Program-made: the position numbers and the translations under genes | Shown here: piece by piece, positions 1-8,167 of the stretch | Layout of the letters: every line of letters begins with the position of its first letter | Position numbering within the stretch: the first letter of the stretch is position 1 | The notes under the pieces: generated by a model | Told to the model about the DNA's origin: nothing | Database searches by the model: none | Seen by the model: the letters and a program-made list of their open reading frames with translations, nothing else | Source: Aequoribacter sp049615385 | Lineage (GTDB): Bacteria > Pseudomonadota > Gammaproteobacteria > Pseudomonadales > Halieaceae | Assembly: GCF_049615385.1 (NCBI RefSeq) | Contig: NZ_JBMZFL010000001.1 | Length of the DNA: 64,000 nucleotides | Strand: one strand, 5' to 3'

Positions 1-2299
1 GTTGCCGGTCGAGTATGGGCAGTTCTTCAATGCTTCTAATGGGATGTTGGCCACGGTGTAGCAAACGCGCAAACCCTAGCAAATTGGTGTCTAGGGTCTT
101 TTGACCTCGTTCGTTGGCAAATACAAATTGGTCTTGGTCTGGATTGTGCCAGGCCAAATAGACGCGACGTTCTTGCGCGGCATCGCTTAACCAAGTGTCC
201 ACGGGTATCGCGAGTGCTCTCCTGACCAGGCGATTCAAGCGAGGAAGGGACTGGAGTCTCTCGCGCAGATTGCTCGCGCTAAGCTCTTTGAACAGCCCTG
301 TATCAAAGATATTCACGATATCGATCTCATGCTGCCCACACACTTCGCTGCGCAATGCGGCACAGTGTTTCACGTGACTGACTCGGGTCGGTAAAGTCTC
401 GGAAATTTCGCGCTCGATGCTGCCGAGCAATTCGGTTGCCGCGGTCACCTGATTCGCTTCGATGTTCGCGTTGGTAACGCGAGCCTGTAACACCGTGACG
501 AAAAGACCAATGTTTACTCTGAGTCGCGAGGTCTCTGACGCAGGATCTTTGCTACGCAGTCGATTAAGGGTCAATAGCTCCAGCCAGCCGTTGGTAATTA
601 AAGCGCATAAGCTCGCGGATGTTTGGGTGCTTGGTAAAGCATCTTGCAGTTCACGTAAGGTGGCCAAGCGAGCGTCTCGGTAGCGCACTTGTCCCTGCTC
701 AACTTGCCGTAGACGCTCGATGTTGCGATGGAATTGCCGCTCTTGTTGCTGCCGAATGGCGGCGGTTTGCTCAGCGAGTTCCGCCGCAGATTCGGAGTCG
801 AGAGCCTGATTTTGTCCAACTTGTGCAATCAAATCGACAACCCGACTTTGCAGTTTAGGGTTGGGGTATAAATCCGCACGAGCGAGCTGCGTTAATCGAT
901 CAAACGCCAAGCGCATTGGGTGCTGATTATTGATTAAGAAGTTGGGGTCCTCGCGCGCAATTTGCTGCATCGGTGTTTGCAAGGACTCAATAGCTGCCCC
1001 CAGAGTGGGGTTGAGGTTTGCGTCGCTCTTGACTTGAGCGAACATGTCGGCGACTACTTTGTCTGAGAATTCATTGGGGTCTTCGGTATTCCCCATGGAT
1101 GCCATCAAACGTTCGATGAAAGCAGCTTTATCTTTGTCGACCTGCAGCGTCACAAAATTGTTGTCAGGCAGAGTTGCTGCGACCGCGCTTAACTCTAAAT
1201 CGTGCTCTTGAGCGCCACTCGGCTGTCTCTCGATTTGCGGTTTAACCGAGCGAGGCCTCGATGGGTTGGACTGTGACGGTAGCAGCGGCGCCCCCGCTTC
1301 AAGGCGCCTTTCGACTTCTGGTTCAAGCCCTGCCTGCTTGAGCACAAGGTTGATATTCGCGTACATCGTTTTTGCCTTGCGCAGCAGCAAATGACCGCAG
1401 AAGTCAAAGATGCGATGGTTAAGTTCGTTCGGGATTTCTCGCTGATTGAGCGCGCGTTTCAAGCTCGGTATTAATAAATTGAGCGATAGCGGTAACAGAT
1501 TCGGCCTGGGCTTAACCCCTTTGAGCGACGCGTAACGAATCATCATGAGTTCGAATACACCGCGGTGGTGATCTTCACCCATACGCAATAAACGTTTGAC
1601 GGCGAGGCTTTCCTCGAATTCTTTCAGATCCACCAGATCGAGCTCTTCCTGAGTAATCTGGTCTATGCGTTTTGTCTGTGTGTTCGCTTTGACCTCGGGG
1701 CTGCCGTGAAGTCGCCGCTCTAGATCGCGCATTAGGATCTCGAGCATTCTGGGCTTTACGATTGCTACCGTCCGCATTCCCTCAAACAATACCTCTTGCT
1801 GAGCCTGCAGCAGCTTTGGGTTTAATGAGGCGGTTTGAAGATCGGCAACCAACGCCAGAAATATGTCGTCGAACAATTCTTGGAGCTGAGCCAGAACATA
1901 GTGATTGGTCTTCTCAAGTAACGCTCGTTTTTCTTCCAGCGTGAGCACGCGGGCACGGCTAGTGTTCGAATTACTGTCCGGAGCGCCACGCACACGTTCG
2001 CGTAACCTTAGCTCATCGGCCGTATTTAACTCGAGAACAACCAGGCGCACATGGTCTATCGCTGTGGTAAGGATTTCAACGTTAAGGCAAAGCGTGTCAG
2101 CAGCGCTGGGGATAAATAATTGCCCCGTCTCGCCCACTTGGGCTGGGGGAGTTGGTATGTCTCCGGGTTCAGGCAGCGCCGGAACAGACAACATTAACTC
2201 GTTGATGTTTTTACCAAATTTGAGTGCGCCGCGCTGTTGCCTCTGGTCGGACAGAATCAAGCAGGGGATTTCGAGATTGTCGGGCGCGGTGTTGCTCAT
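1..2299 (-). CDS. DUF1631 family protein (partial, C-terminus beyond left edge)
   Basis: This open frame begins at the ATG at 2299 and runs off the left edge without a stop, giving 766 codons in the window. An in-frame TAA lies two codons upstream of the ATG, so the start is well fixed, although no strong Shine-Dalgarno is visible. The protein is soluble-looking, helix-rich and rich in Glu, Gln and Leu, with no signal peptide or membrane segment. The length, the early LVVLELNTADELRLRERV stretch and the late FVFANERGQKTLD stretch match my memory of the DUF1631 family of gamma- and betaproteobacteria, whose function is unknown. It lies 77 bases downstream of ygfZ on the same strand and could be cotranscribed with it. 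I assign no biochemical role. The family call is fairly firm. Confidence 0.75.
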   Translation of the reverse strand, partial: MSNTAPDNLEIPCLILSDQRQQRGALKFGKNINELMLSVPALPEPGDIPTPPAQVGETGQLFIPSAADTLCLNVEILTTAIDHVRLVVLELNTADELRLRERVRGAPDSNSNTSRARVLTLEEKRALLEKTNHYVLAQLQELFDDIFLALVADLQTASLNPKLLQAQQEVLFEGMRTVAIVKPRMLEILMRDLERRLHGSPEVKANTQTKRIDQITQEELDLVDLKEFEESLAVKRLLRMGEDHHRGVFELMMIRYASLKGVKPRPNLLPLSLNLLIPSLKRALNQREIPNELNHRIFDFCGHLLLRKAKTMYANINLVLKQAGLEPEVERRLEAGAPLLPSQSNPSRPRSVKPQIERQPSGAQEHDLELSAVAATLPDNNFVTLQVDKDKAAFIERLMASMGNTEDPNEFSDKVVADMFAQVKSDANLNPTLGAAIESLQTPMQQIAREDPNFLINNQHPMRLAFDRLTQLARADLYPNPKLQSRVVDLIAQVGQNQALDSESAAELAEQTAAIRQQQERQFHRNIERLRQVEQGQVRYRDARLATLRELQDALPSTQTSASLCALITNGWLELLTLNRLRSKDPASETSRLRVNIGLFVTVLQARVTNANIEANQVTAATELLGSIEREISETLPTRVSHVKHCAALRSEVCGQHEIDIVNIFDTGLFKELSASNLRERLQSLPRLNRLVRRALAIPVDTWLSDAAQERRVYLAWHNPDQDQFVFANERGQKTLDTNLLGFARLLHRGQHPIRSIEELPILDRQ

Positions 2300-2376
2300 G
2301 TGTTAATCAAAACCGTTGGCAGTTAACCGAGCAGGGTACCGCAAAGCACACGGGCAAAGCCAGCACCTCACAGTGC

Positions 2377-3186
2377 CTACGGACTAAATAATTTGAGTAA
2401 ATCAGCTGGCTGGTTGCTCACGAAGTATTCGGCTGTGCTGTCTGTGGGTGGCCGAACACTGGCAAGGTAGTAACCTGATGTATTCGCACCGGCATCGACA
2501 ATGGTACCCACTGAGTCTCCTGCTTGACTTGTTATTTTAGACTCGGTTGCAAGACCGGGCGAGCAGTGCAAGAGGGCGAGTTGATGCTTGGATTGCCCCT
2601 TGTAGTGCAAGCGCGCGATGATTTCCTGTCCCATATAACAGCCTTTCTTGAAGCTGACATACCCTAAACGGTCCAAACTCAGTGCTTGTGGGGTGTAAAG
2701 GCCGCTCTGCTCAGGGGTGAGTTGAACCCTCCCCGAGTGGATTCGCCAATGATGGAATTCATCGATTGAGCTCGCCGTGTGCGGGTGCGTTAGCTGATCG
2801 ATGTCTTGCGGGCTGATCACCCCGAGTTCATCAAACCAAAGCCCTGCTGGCGCCTCAATCGGGTCTGGCGCCATAACAAGGCTATGAGTTTCTAGGTTAA
2901 GCTCCTTTAAGCGGCTTTTGGAGAAGGCTACGTACGGCGCGAGCCGACGTTTCAATGCGTCAATATTCGCCGTGGGCACAACCAGCGTTAACTGTTCTGG
3001 TGAGTGCTTGTAGACCTTAACCACCAACTCAACACGCCCCTTTAAATTGCACAGCAGTCCGTTAAGGCCCTTGTGGTTGCGAAGGCTTTCCACATCGTTT
3101 GTCAGCTGACCTTGCAGGGTCTTTGCGGCGTCTGGGCCAATAAGTTCGAGAGCCGAGAAATAGGTGTTGGGGGTTACCTTAAACAT
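2377..3186 (-). CDS. ygfZ: tRNA-modifying / Fe-S cluster repair protein YgfZ (folate-binding, GcvT-like)
   Basis: The 269-residue protein carries the YgfZ signature KGCYMGQEIIARLHYKG around residues 180-196, with the conserved Cys that defines the family. The N-terminal half resembles the folate-binding GcvT fold (LIGPDAAKTLQGQLTNDV). YgfZ proteins act in the cytoplasm and use folate to support assembly or repair of certain Fe-S enzymes, including the tRNA methylthiolase MiaB. Length is slightly below the roughly 325 residues of the E. coli protein. The gene diverges from sdhE, an arrangement common in gammaproteobacteria, and a plausible minus-strand promoter lies just upstream. The role comes from family knowledge; the motif is seen directly. 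Confidence 0.93.
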   Translation of the reverse strand: MFKVTPNTYFSALELIGPDAAKTLQGQLTNDVESLRNHKGLNGLLCNLKGRVELVVKVYKHSPEQLTLVVPTANIDALKRRLAPYVAFSKSRLKELNLETHSLVMAPDPIEAPAGLWFDELGVISPQDIDQLTHPHTASSIDEFHHWRIHSGRVQLTPEQSGLYTPQALSLDRLGYVSFKKGCYMGQEIIARLHYKGQSKHQLALLHCSPGLATESKITSQAGDSVGTIVDAGANTSGYYLASVRPPTDSTAEYFVSNQPADLLKLFSP

Positions 3187-3217
3187 AAGCAGATTTCGTC
3201 AAAGCGCGTCAAAAACA

Positions 3218-3247
3218 AGTATAGGTGAGCGTCCCGTAAGCATTCAA
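3218..3247 (-). promoter_or_regulatory. Putative sigma-70 promoter for ygfZ
   Basis: Read on the minus strand, TTGAAT (3247-3242) is followed after 18 bases by TATACT (3223-3218). These match the -35 and -10 consensus at 4/6 and 5/6 positions. The predicted transcript would start about 25 bases before the ygfZ ATG. On the plus strand another TATACT (3261-3266) could serve sdhE, but I see no good -35 for it. This is inference from sequence only. Confidence 0.45.
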
Positions 3248-3296
3248 AGACGCGATGCAGTATACTACGTTTTTTTACGACTGTTTGGATAAGATC

Positions 3297-3557
3297 ATGG
3301 TTGAAGCCGGTGAAGTTAACCGAATGCGCTGGGCGGCGCGGCGCGGCATGTTAGAACTTGACTTGTTGTTGGAGCCTTTTGTCGATCAACACTACGCGAA
3401 TTTGAGTGCCGAAGATCGAGAGACCTTCGAGCAGTTTATGACGTGCCAAGACCAAGATCTTTATGCCTATCTCATGCAGCGCGTTCAGCCGGATGACCCC
3501 AAGTTTGCCGCTTTGGTCGTGACGATTCGAAAACTCACTGGGGCACCGCAAGCGTAG
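3297..3557 (+). CDS. sdhE: FAD assembly factor SdhE (YgfY/CptB family)
   Basis: SdhE is a small cytoplasmic protein that promotes covalent attachment of FAD to the flavoprotein subunits of succinate dehydrogenase and fumarate reductase. The diagnostic motif RMRWAARRGMLELDLLLEPF is present near the N-terminus, including the RGxxELD core. I place the start at the ATG at 3297 (86 residues). It has a GGATAAG Shine-Dalgarno-like sequence at about the right spacing, it gives the usual family length, and a possible -10 box (3261-3266) lies upstream of it. An in-frame ATG at 3255 would add 14 residues. The gene diverges from ygfZ and is followed after five bases by a tiny ORF. Confidence 0.9.
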   Translation: MVEAGEVNRMRWAARRGMLELDLLLEPFVDQHYANLSAEDRETFEQFMTCQDQDLYAYLMQRVQPDDPKFAALVVTIRKLTGAPQA

Positions 3558-3562
3558 CTCTC

Positions 3563-3712
3563 ATGCCGATTCGGCCAGTTAAGGTCTACGCGGTCGTACC
3601 CGGTTTGCTCTGGTGTTTTGACCGCGCGGGGCGCAGCGCTTGGATATGCTCGTGGCAGCTGTCAAATGCAGAGTTCCGGTCGCTTGCTCGAGAGGCAAAA
3701 ATCGAGCCCTAG
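3563..3712 (+). CDS. Small ORF (49 aa) after sdhE, possible YgfX-like remnant
   Basis: This ATG-initiated frame starts five bases after the sdhE stop and encodes 49 residues ending at TAG 3710-3712. The C-terminal part, AWICSWQLSNAEFRSLAREA, looks like the end of YgfX (CptA)-type inner-membrane proteins, which usually follow sdhE and end with a stretch that pairs a hydrophobic strand with a xxEWRxLRR-like helix. The two N-terminal membrane helices expected for YgfX are absent. It may be a degenerate or shortened YgfX, or not a gene at all. Its TAG overlaps the nadB TAG on the other strand within the palindrome CTAG (3709-3712). I cannot identify it securely. Confidence 0.35.
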   Translation: MPIRPVKVYAVVPGLLWCFDRAGRSAWICSWQLSNAEFRSLAREAKIEP

Positions 3713-5313
3713 TTGGGCACGAGTACAGTATCTGTTGCCTGATCCTCAGGGTCAGGGTAGTCCAAGGTAAAGTGCAACCCGCGACTCTCTTTGCGTTGCC
3801 GCGCACAGCGGATCATTAAATCCGCGACAACGCTGAGATTACGCAATTCGAGCAGGTCGTTGCTCACTCGGTAATTGGCGTAATACTCGTTGATCTCGGA
3901 GCGGAGCATGTCGCAGCGGTGCTGAGCGCGTTCCAGTCGTTTGTCGGTGCGCACAATGCCCACGTAGTCCCACATAAAGCGTCTTAGTTCATCCCAGTTG
4001 TGTGCTATCACGACGTCTTCATCTGAGTCGGTAATTTGGCTTTCATCCCAGTCTGCAACTGAGACTTTCGCGCCGGAGGTCAGGGCAGTCTCTTTGATGT
4101 GGTTCGCAGCAGATTCTCCATAAACGAGACACTCGAGCAACGAGTTACTGGCCATTCGGTTAGCGCCGTGCAATCCGGTATGCGACGTTTCTCCGATGGC
4201 GTATAGGCCCACGATATCGGTACAGCCGTGTTGGTCGACGACCACTCCGCCACAGGTGTAGTGAGCCGCTGGTACGATAGGTATAGGCTCTTTGGTAATA
4301 TCGATGCCGTACTCCAAACACTTCTTCGCAGTATTGGGGAAATGTGTCAAGACCTCGGCTGCCGGCTTGTGCGAGATATCGAGCAGTAGGTGGTCCGCAC
4401 CTAATCGCTTCATTTCGTGATCTATAGCACGCGCCACGATGTCTCTGGGGGCAAGTTCTCCGCGCTCGTCGAATTTATGCATGAATCGCTGCCGGTCTGG
4501 CAGTAACAAATGCCCCCCTTCGCCTCGGATGGCCTCGGTGATGAGATACGATTTGGCTTTGGGGTGATACAGGCAGGTTGGGTGGAACTGATTGAATTCC
4601 ATATTGGCAACTCGGCAACCTGCACGCCAAGCAATGGCGATGCCATCGCCACTGTTGCCATCGGGGTTGCTGGTGTACAGGTAGGCTTTACTCGCGCCGC
4701 CCGTAGCGAGTGCCACCACGTTGGTTTGGAATGTGTCCACCGAGCCGGTTCGCGTATTCAAAGCATACAGGCCCCGACAGCGGCCATCGTGTACGATGAC
4801 ATCTACCGCAACACGTTCGGTGAGCACATCGATGTGGCTGGCTGCGACAACGTGTTTGCTTAGGGTCTTCGATATCGCTTTACCTGTGGCATCGGCGGCA
4901 TGCAGTATGCGACGGTGACTGTGACCCCCTTCGCGAGTCAGATGAAAGCCAGTGCCTTGCTGCTCGTGTTCTTCTAAGCGATCAAAGTTCACGCCCAGCT
5001 CGACGAGCCAATCGACCACACGACTGCTACGCGACACGGTAAATTCGACGGCATCACGGTTGCAGAGTCCGGCGCCGGCGATTAACGTATCCTGTACGTG
5101 CGACTCTACAGTGTCATTCGCGTCAACAACGGCTGCCATGCCACCCTGCGCCCAATACGTGCTGCCCTGGTTGAGTGTTGATTTTGTCAGCAAAGCGATG
5201 CGAAGGTGGGTCGGCAAATGCAGCGCGAGCGCCATACCAGCGGCACCTGTACCCACAATAACAACGTCGTACTCAGAGTGTGTAGTAGCCATCTCGTTAA
5301 TAACATCTCGCAT
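3709..5313 (-). CDS. nadB: L-aspartate oxidase NadB
   Basis: NadB oxidises L-aspartate to iminoaspartate with FAD, the first step of de novo NAD synthesis in the cytoplasm. The 534-residue length is typical. The N-terminal dinucleotide-binding motif VIVGTGAAGMALAL is followed by the family motifs STYWAQGGMAAV, EFNQFHPTCLY, the catalytic-region Arg in GELAPRDIVARAID, and HYTCGGVVVD plus GLHGANRMASNSLLE near the FAD adenine site. An ATG seven codons inside (5292) is an alternative start. Its partner nadA is not in the window. The gene diverges from rpoE, as nadB often does in gammaproteobacteria. Identification is firm. Confidence 0.96.
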   Translation of the reverse strand: MRDVINEMATTHSEYDVVIVGTGAAGMALALHLPTHLRIALLTKSTLNQGSTYWAQGGMAAVVDANDTVESHVQDTLIAGAGLCNRDAVEFTVSRSSRVVDWLVELGVNFDRLEEHEQQGTGFHLTREGGHSHRRILHAADATGKAISKTLSKHVVAASHIDVLTERVAVDVIVHDGRCRGLYALNTRTGSVDTFQTNVVALATGGASKAYLYTSNPDGNSGDGIAIAWRAGCRVANMEFNQFHPTCLYHPKAKSYLITEAIRGEGGHLLLPDRQRFMHKFDERGELAPRDIVARAIDHEMKRLGADHLLLDISHKPAAEVLTHFPNTAKKCLEYGIDITKEPIPIVPAAHYTCGGVVVDQHGCTDIVGLYAIGETSHTGLHGANRMASNSLLECLVYGESAANHIKETALTSGAKVSVADWDESQITDSDEDVVIAHNWDELRRFMWDYVGIVRTDKRLERAQHRCDMLRSEINEYYANYRVSNDLLELRNLSVVADLMIRCARQRKESRGLHFTLDYPDPEDQATDTVLVPN

Positions 5314-5380
5314 AAAGTCAGTTAATATGACGGGCCAGAAGCGGGTTTATGAGAAAAATTAACTTCGTGGCACAATACGC

Positions 5381-5408
5381 GGAACTTTAGCAGAAATTAG
5401 TGCTCTTA
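5381..5408 (+). promoter_or_regulatory. Sigma-E (AlgU/RpoE)-type promoter upstream of rpoE
   Basis: GGAACTT (5381-5387) is followed after exactly 16 bases by TCTTA (5404-5408). The AlgU/RpoE consensus is GAACTT-N16/17-TCTGA, so the -35 is perfect and the -10 matches 4 of 5. It sits about 75 bases before the rpoE GTG start. In Pseudomonas and E. coli the rpoE operon is autoregulated from such a promoter, so the same is inferred here. Confidence 0.75.
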
Positions 5409-5481
5409 GAAGCAGTGAGACGGAAAAAGCGATTGACGCGCAATTCAGTCCAATAAGAGCGAAACGAATTGAGGAGATTGC

Positions 5482-6093
5482 GTGAGCGGTGGCTCAGTAA
5501 CAGACGAGGAATCGGATCGATTGCTTGTTGAAAGGGCGCAGAAGGGTGATTTGCGTGCCTTCGACCTACTGGTCATCAAATATCAGCACCGAGTGCTGAG
5601 CGTGATCAGGCGGTTCGTAAAGGATAGCGACGAGGCACAAGATGTGGCGCAAGAAAGCTTTATCAAGGCGTATAAGGCTCTTGAGCAGTTTCGCGGCGAC
5701 AGCGCGTTTTACACCTGGTTGTTTCGAATAGCCACCAATACTGCCAAGAATTATCTGGTGGCTCGAGCGCGACGCACGCCCCTAGTCGATATTGATATTG
5801 ACGATGCGGTCTTGCAGGATGACGGAGAACAGCTGCGAGACCATGAAAGCCCCGAGGCGGCAATTGCATCGCAAGAGTTGGAGCGGGTTATCACCCAAGC
5901 GGTGGCTGACTTGCCAGATGAGCTGAGAACTGCGCTGTGCCTGCGCGAGTTTGATGGCCTAAGTTACGAGGACATAGCCGCTATTATGGAGTGTCCTATA
6001 GGAACGGTGAGGTCGCGAATTTTTCGAGGCAGAGAGACCGTGGATAGGCAAGTGGCTGCAGTAATGAATGGCGAACCACATTATGCCCAATAG
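5482..6093 (+). CDS. rpoE: RNA polymerase sigma-E factor (AlgU/RpoE)
   Basis: This is a 203-residue ECF sigma factor that directs RNA polymerase to envelope-stress promoters. Region 2 is clear (FDLLVIKYQHRVLSVIRRFV, then DEAQDVAQESFIKAYKALE and FYTWLFRIATNTAKNYL), and region 4 is seen as DELRTALCLREFDGLSYEDI followed by GTVRSRIFRGRE. The start is GTG at 5482, supported by GAGGAG seven bases upstream. It is the first gene of rpoE-rseA-rseB-rseC and is preceded by a sigma-E-type promoter, which implies positive autoregulation. RseA sequesters it at the membrane until envelope stress triggers proteolysis (family knowledge). Confidence 0.96.
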   Translation: MSGGSVTDEESDRLLVERAQKGDLRAFDLLVIKYQHRVLSVIRRFVKDSDEAQDVAQESFIKAYKALEQFRGDSAFYTWLFRIATNTAKNYLVARARRTPLVDIDIDDAVLQDDGEQLRDHESPEAAIASQELERVITQAVADLPDELRTALCLREFDGLSYEDIAAIMECPIGTVRSRIFRGRETVDRQVAAVMNGEPHYAQ

Positions 6094-6103
6094 AGAGGTG
6101 TCA

Positions 6104-6742
6104 GTGAGTATTAAGCAGGATATGAGAACTGGTGAAGACGACGAGCTGCTGTCACGGCTCATGGATGGAGACCTCGATGAGTTTTCCGCCAATCGCTTGC
6201 TGAAGCGTATAAATGAGCAGCCCAGCTTGCGCGAGACTTGGGGGCGTTATCATATCAACCGCGAAGTTTTGCTGGGTACGTCGGCTACAGTCTTGAGTCT
6301 CAGCGTCGCTGATCGCGTTCGAGACGAGTTGATGCAGTCGGGCGTGCGGCCAAAACGTCGCCAGCACTTGTTCAAGACACTACGGCCTTTTGCGGTAGCA
6401 GCCTCAGTCGCCTGTTTGGGTGTTCTGGTTGGTTTGCAGGTGCAGCAAGATACCAAGCCTCAAGCGACGACGATTGCTGCGTCTGCGGTGCCTACTGTGC
6501 GATCAATGCCCGTAATGCCGCTGGACTCGGCAGGTTTACAGGCGATTCCAGCGAGCTATGGACAGACCCAGGTCATGCGTTCGCCAGCGCCTATCCCGAT
6601 TGAGGGTTTGTATCAAGAGTTGGCCCGACAGCGGCTAGAGCTGTACTCGAGCCAACACGCGACAGCGGGTGCCTTGCATACGCCTGTCACGGTCATGACA
6701 GGAACGCTGGCCCGAGCGGAAGCGCAGGCGGGTAAGCGCTAA
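6104..6742 (+). CDS. rseA: Anti-sigma-E factor RseA (MucA)
   Basis: RseA/MucA is a single-pass inner-membrane protein whose cytoplasmic N-domain binds sigma-E and whose periplasmic part is bound by RseB. The N-domain is recognisable as ELLSRLMDGDLDEFSANRLL then LRETWGRYHINREVL. One membrane segment follows (PFAVAASVACLGVLVGLQV) and then a periplasmic tail of about 100 residues. I choose the GTG at 6104 (212 residues) because GAGAGG lies five bases before it. An ATG at 6068, inside rpoE, is the longer alternative. The C-terminal part is rich in Ala, Pro and Met and poorly conserved, as in the family. Confidence 0.88.
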   Translation: MSIKQDMRTGEDDELLSRLMDGDLDEFSANRLLKRINEQPSLRETWGRYHINREVLLGTSATVLSLSVADRVRDELMQSGVRPKRRQHLFKTLRPFAVAASVACLGVLVGLQVQQDTKPQATTIAASAVPTVRSMPVMPLDSAGLQAIPASYGQTQVMRSPAPIPIEGLYQELARQRLELYSSQHATAGALHTPVTVMTGTLARAEAQAGKR

Positions 6743-6745
6743 GCT

Positions 6746-7648
6746 ATGCGGATAGAAACTGCCTGCGCTGTTGCGGTTCTCGTCATTGCAGCGTGTCCAA
6801 GCCTTGGATGGGCTGAGACAAGTTGTAACGCCGAAGATGAAGAAGCGCTGCGAGTATTGGGTAAGACCATGCAGTCAGGACATGCCCCGAGCTTTGCTGC
6901 ACGAGCGGTTGTGCAGACTGCCGTAGGGTCGCAGCAGATTGTGATTACTCGTGGGATGCCAGATCCCGACGGCAATTATTCGGTACAAATTCCCGATCAC
7001 AGCAGCGACTGCGACAACATGAGTCATCGTTTACTGCTCGAGCCCGAACACAGCTGTGGTGTCGCGCAGTGGTACAAGTTTCGAGTCGAGCGACAAATGC
7101 TGGGCGATGATACGGCCACGATCATTACCGCCTTGCCGAAAGACGTGTATCGGCACAGCTTTCAATTGGTCGTCGATGAAAAAAATGACATAGTGCTTCG
7201 CTCTACCACCTTCAGCGGCTCTAATGCGCTGGAGAATGTCGAGTTGAGAGCCTTGTCGTTGGCGAGCAAACCAGAGCTGGCCGGCGACGAGGTTCAAAGC
7301 GTGGCAGCACTACCTGATACTGCGCAACCCCAGGCGAATGAGGGCGGTTCCTCTTGGTCGCTGGGGTGGTTGCCTGCTGGCTTTGAGGAGGCATCGATGA
7401 GTCATGCTGCAGTCGTGCAGGCGCGAACGTACACGGATGGTTTGTCAACATTCAGCATTTTTGTTGAGCAGCCCAAAGGCGAGATTCGGTTGGGTGAAGG
7501 CATGGTGAATCGAGGCGCGACCTTGGCCTATACCCGCGGTTTACAAACCTCACAGGGCGCTGCTTTGGTCTCTGTGATCGGTGAAATCCCAATCAATACC
7601 GCAAGGATGTTGGTCGAGGGTCTTGAGTGGTCCGATCGTGCTGAGTGA
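6746..7648 (+). CDS. rseB: Sigma-E regulatory protein RseB (MucB)
   Basis: RseB/MucB is a periplasmic protein that binds RseA and shields it from the DegS-type protease; it is thought to sense lipoprotein or LPS precursors. The 300-residue product begins with a signal peptide (about residues 1-24, ending SLGWAE) and has the two-domain MucB_RseB layout: a lipid-binding-like N-domain with EPEHSCGVAQWYKFRVERQ and a smaller C-domain near WSLGWLPAGFEEASMSH. It starts three bases after rseA, so they are surely cotranscribed. Its position in the sigma-E operon makes the assignment secure. Confidence 0.92.
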   Translation: MRIETACAVAVLVIAACPSLGWAETSCNAEDEEALRVLGKTMQSGHAPSFAARAVVQTAVGSQQIVITRGMPDPDGNYSVQIPDHSSDCDNMSHRLLLEPEHSCGVAQWYKFRVERQMLGDDTATIITALPKDVYRHSFQLVVDEKNDIVLRSTTFSGSNALENVELRALSLASKPELAGDEVQSVAALPDTAQPQANEGGSSWSLGWLPAGFEEASMSHAAVVQARTYTDGLSTFSIFVEQPKGEIRLGEGMVNRGATLAYTRGLQTSQGAALVSVIGEIPINTARMLVEGLEWSDRAE

Positions 7649-8084
7649 ATCCTTAGTCGTTGTTGGCGTTTCAGAAGATGGGCAGAGTGTCGATGTTTTG
7701 GGATCGAGGCAGAGCACCTGTGGCAGTTGTTCGGCGAAGCTGGGATGTGGGCACGGAGCGTTCAACAATCACAGGCCTGCGCAAACGTTCACTTTGCCTC
7801 TGGGCGATTCAATAAAAGCCGTTGCGGCAGGAGATGCCATTCACTTGGTGCTCCCAGCCAACGGCCTCTTGAAGTTGGCTTTTCTCGCTTACGTGCAACC
7901 GTTGTTGTTGGCTATGGCATTGGCCACTTTGGTCGCTCTGATTTCGCCCGCGCAGGTCGGGGCGCAAGTCGTGGCCCTGTTGGCCGGTTTAGGCTTTGGC
8001 GCAATCTGGTCGCTGACACGGACTTCGGTGCGGCAAGAAATAGCGGGTATGCTTGAAATATCCGAAAGCTCCCATAGAAAGTAG
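7638..8084 (+). CDS. rseC: SoxR-reducing / sigma-E regulatory protein RseC (MucC)
   Basis: RseC is an inner-membrane protein encoded at the end of rpoE operons. It has a minor modulatory effect on sigma-E and has been linked to reduction of SoxR. The N-terminal cytoplasmic part has the Cys motif CGSCSAKLGCGHG (CxxCxxxxxC), followed by two membrane helices (LAFLAYVQPLLLAMALATLV and VVALLAGLGFGAIW). I place the start at the GTG at 7638 (148 residues, overlapping rseB by 11 bases), which gives a family-like N-terminus. An in-frame ATG at 7581 would add 19 residues that look unlike RseC. Confidence 0.88.
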   Translation: MLSESLVVVGVSEDGQSVDVLGSRQSTCGSCSAKLGCGHGAFNNHRPAQTFTLPLGDSIKAVAAGDAIHLVLPANGLLKLAFLAYVQPLLLAMALATLVALISPAQVGAQVVALLAGLGFGAIWSLTRTSVRQEIAGMLEISESSHRK

Positions 8085-8087
8085 TGA

Positions 8088-8114
8088 TCGAGCGCCTGCC
8101 GCTCGAAGATTTTT
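8088..8114 (+). terminator. Putative Rho-independent terminator between rseC and degP
   Basis: A perfect 7-base-pair stem TCGAGCG/CGCTCGA (8088-8094 with 8100-8106) encloses a five-base loop and is followed after three bases by TTTTT (8110-8114). It could end or attenuate the rpoE-rseC transcript before degP. The three-base gap before the T-run makes it less than ideal. Confidence 0.5.
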
Positions 8115-8167
8115 CAATGAGTCGTTCAAATAGAGCGGCTGTCGTTAGGCGTTAAAGGAGGAAAAGT

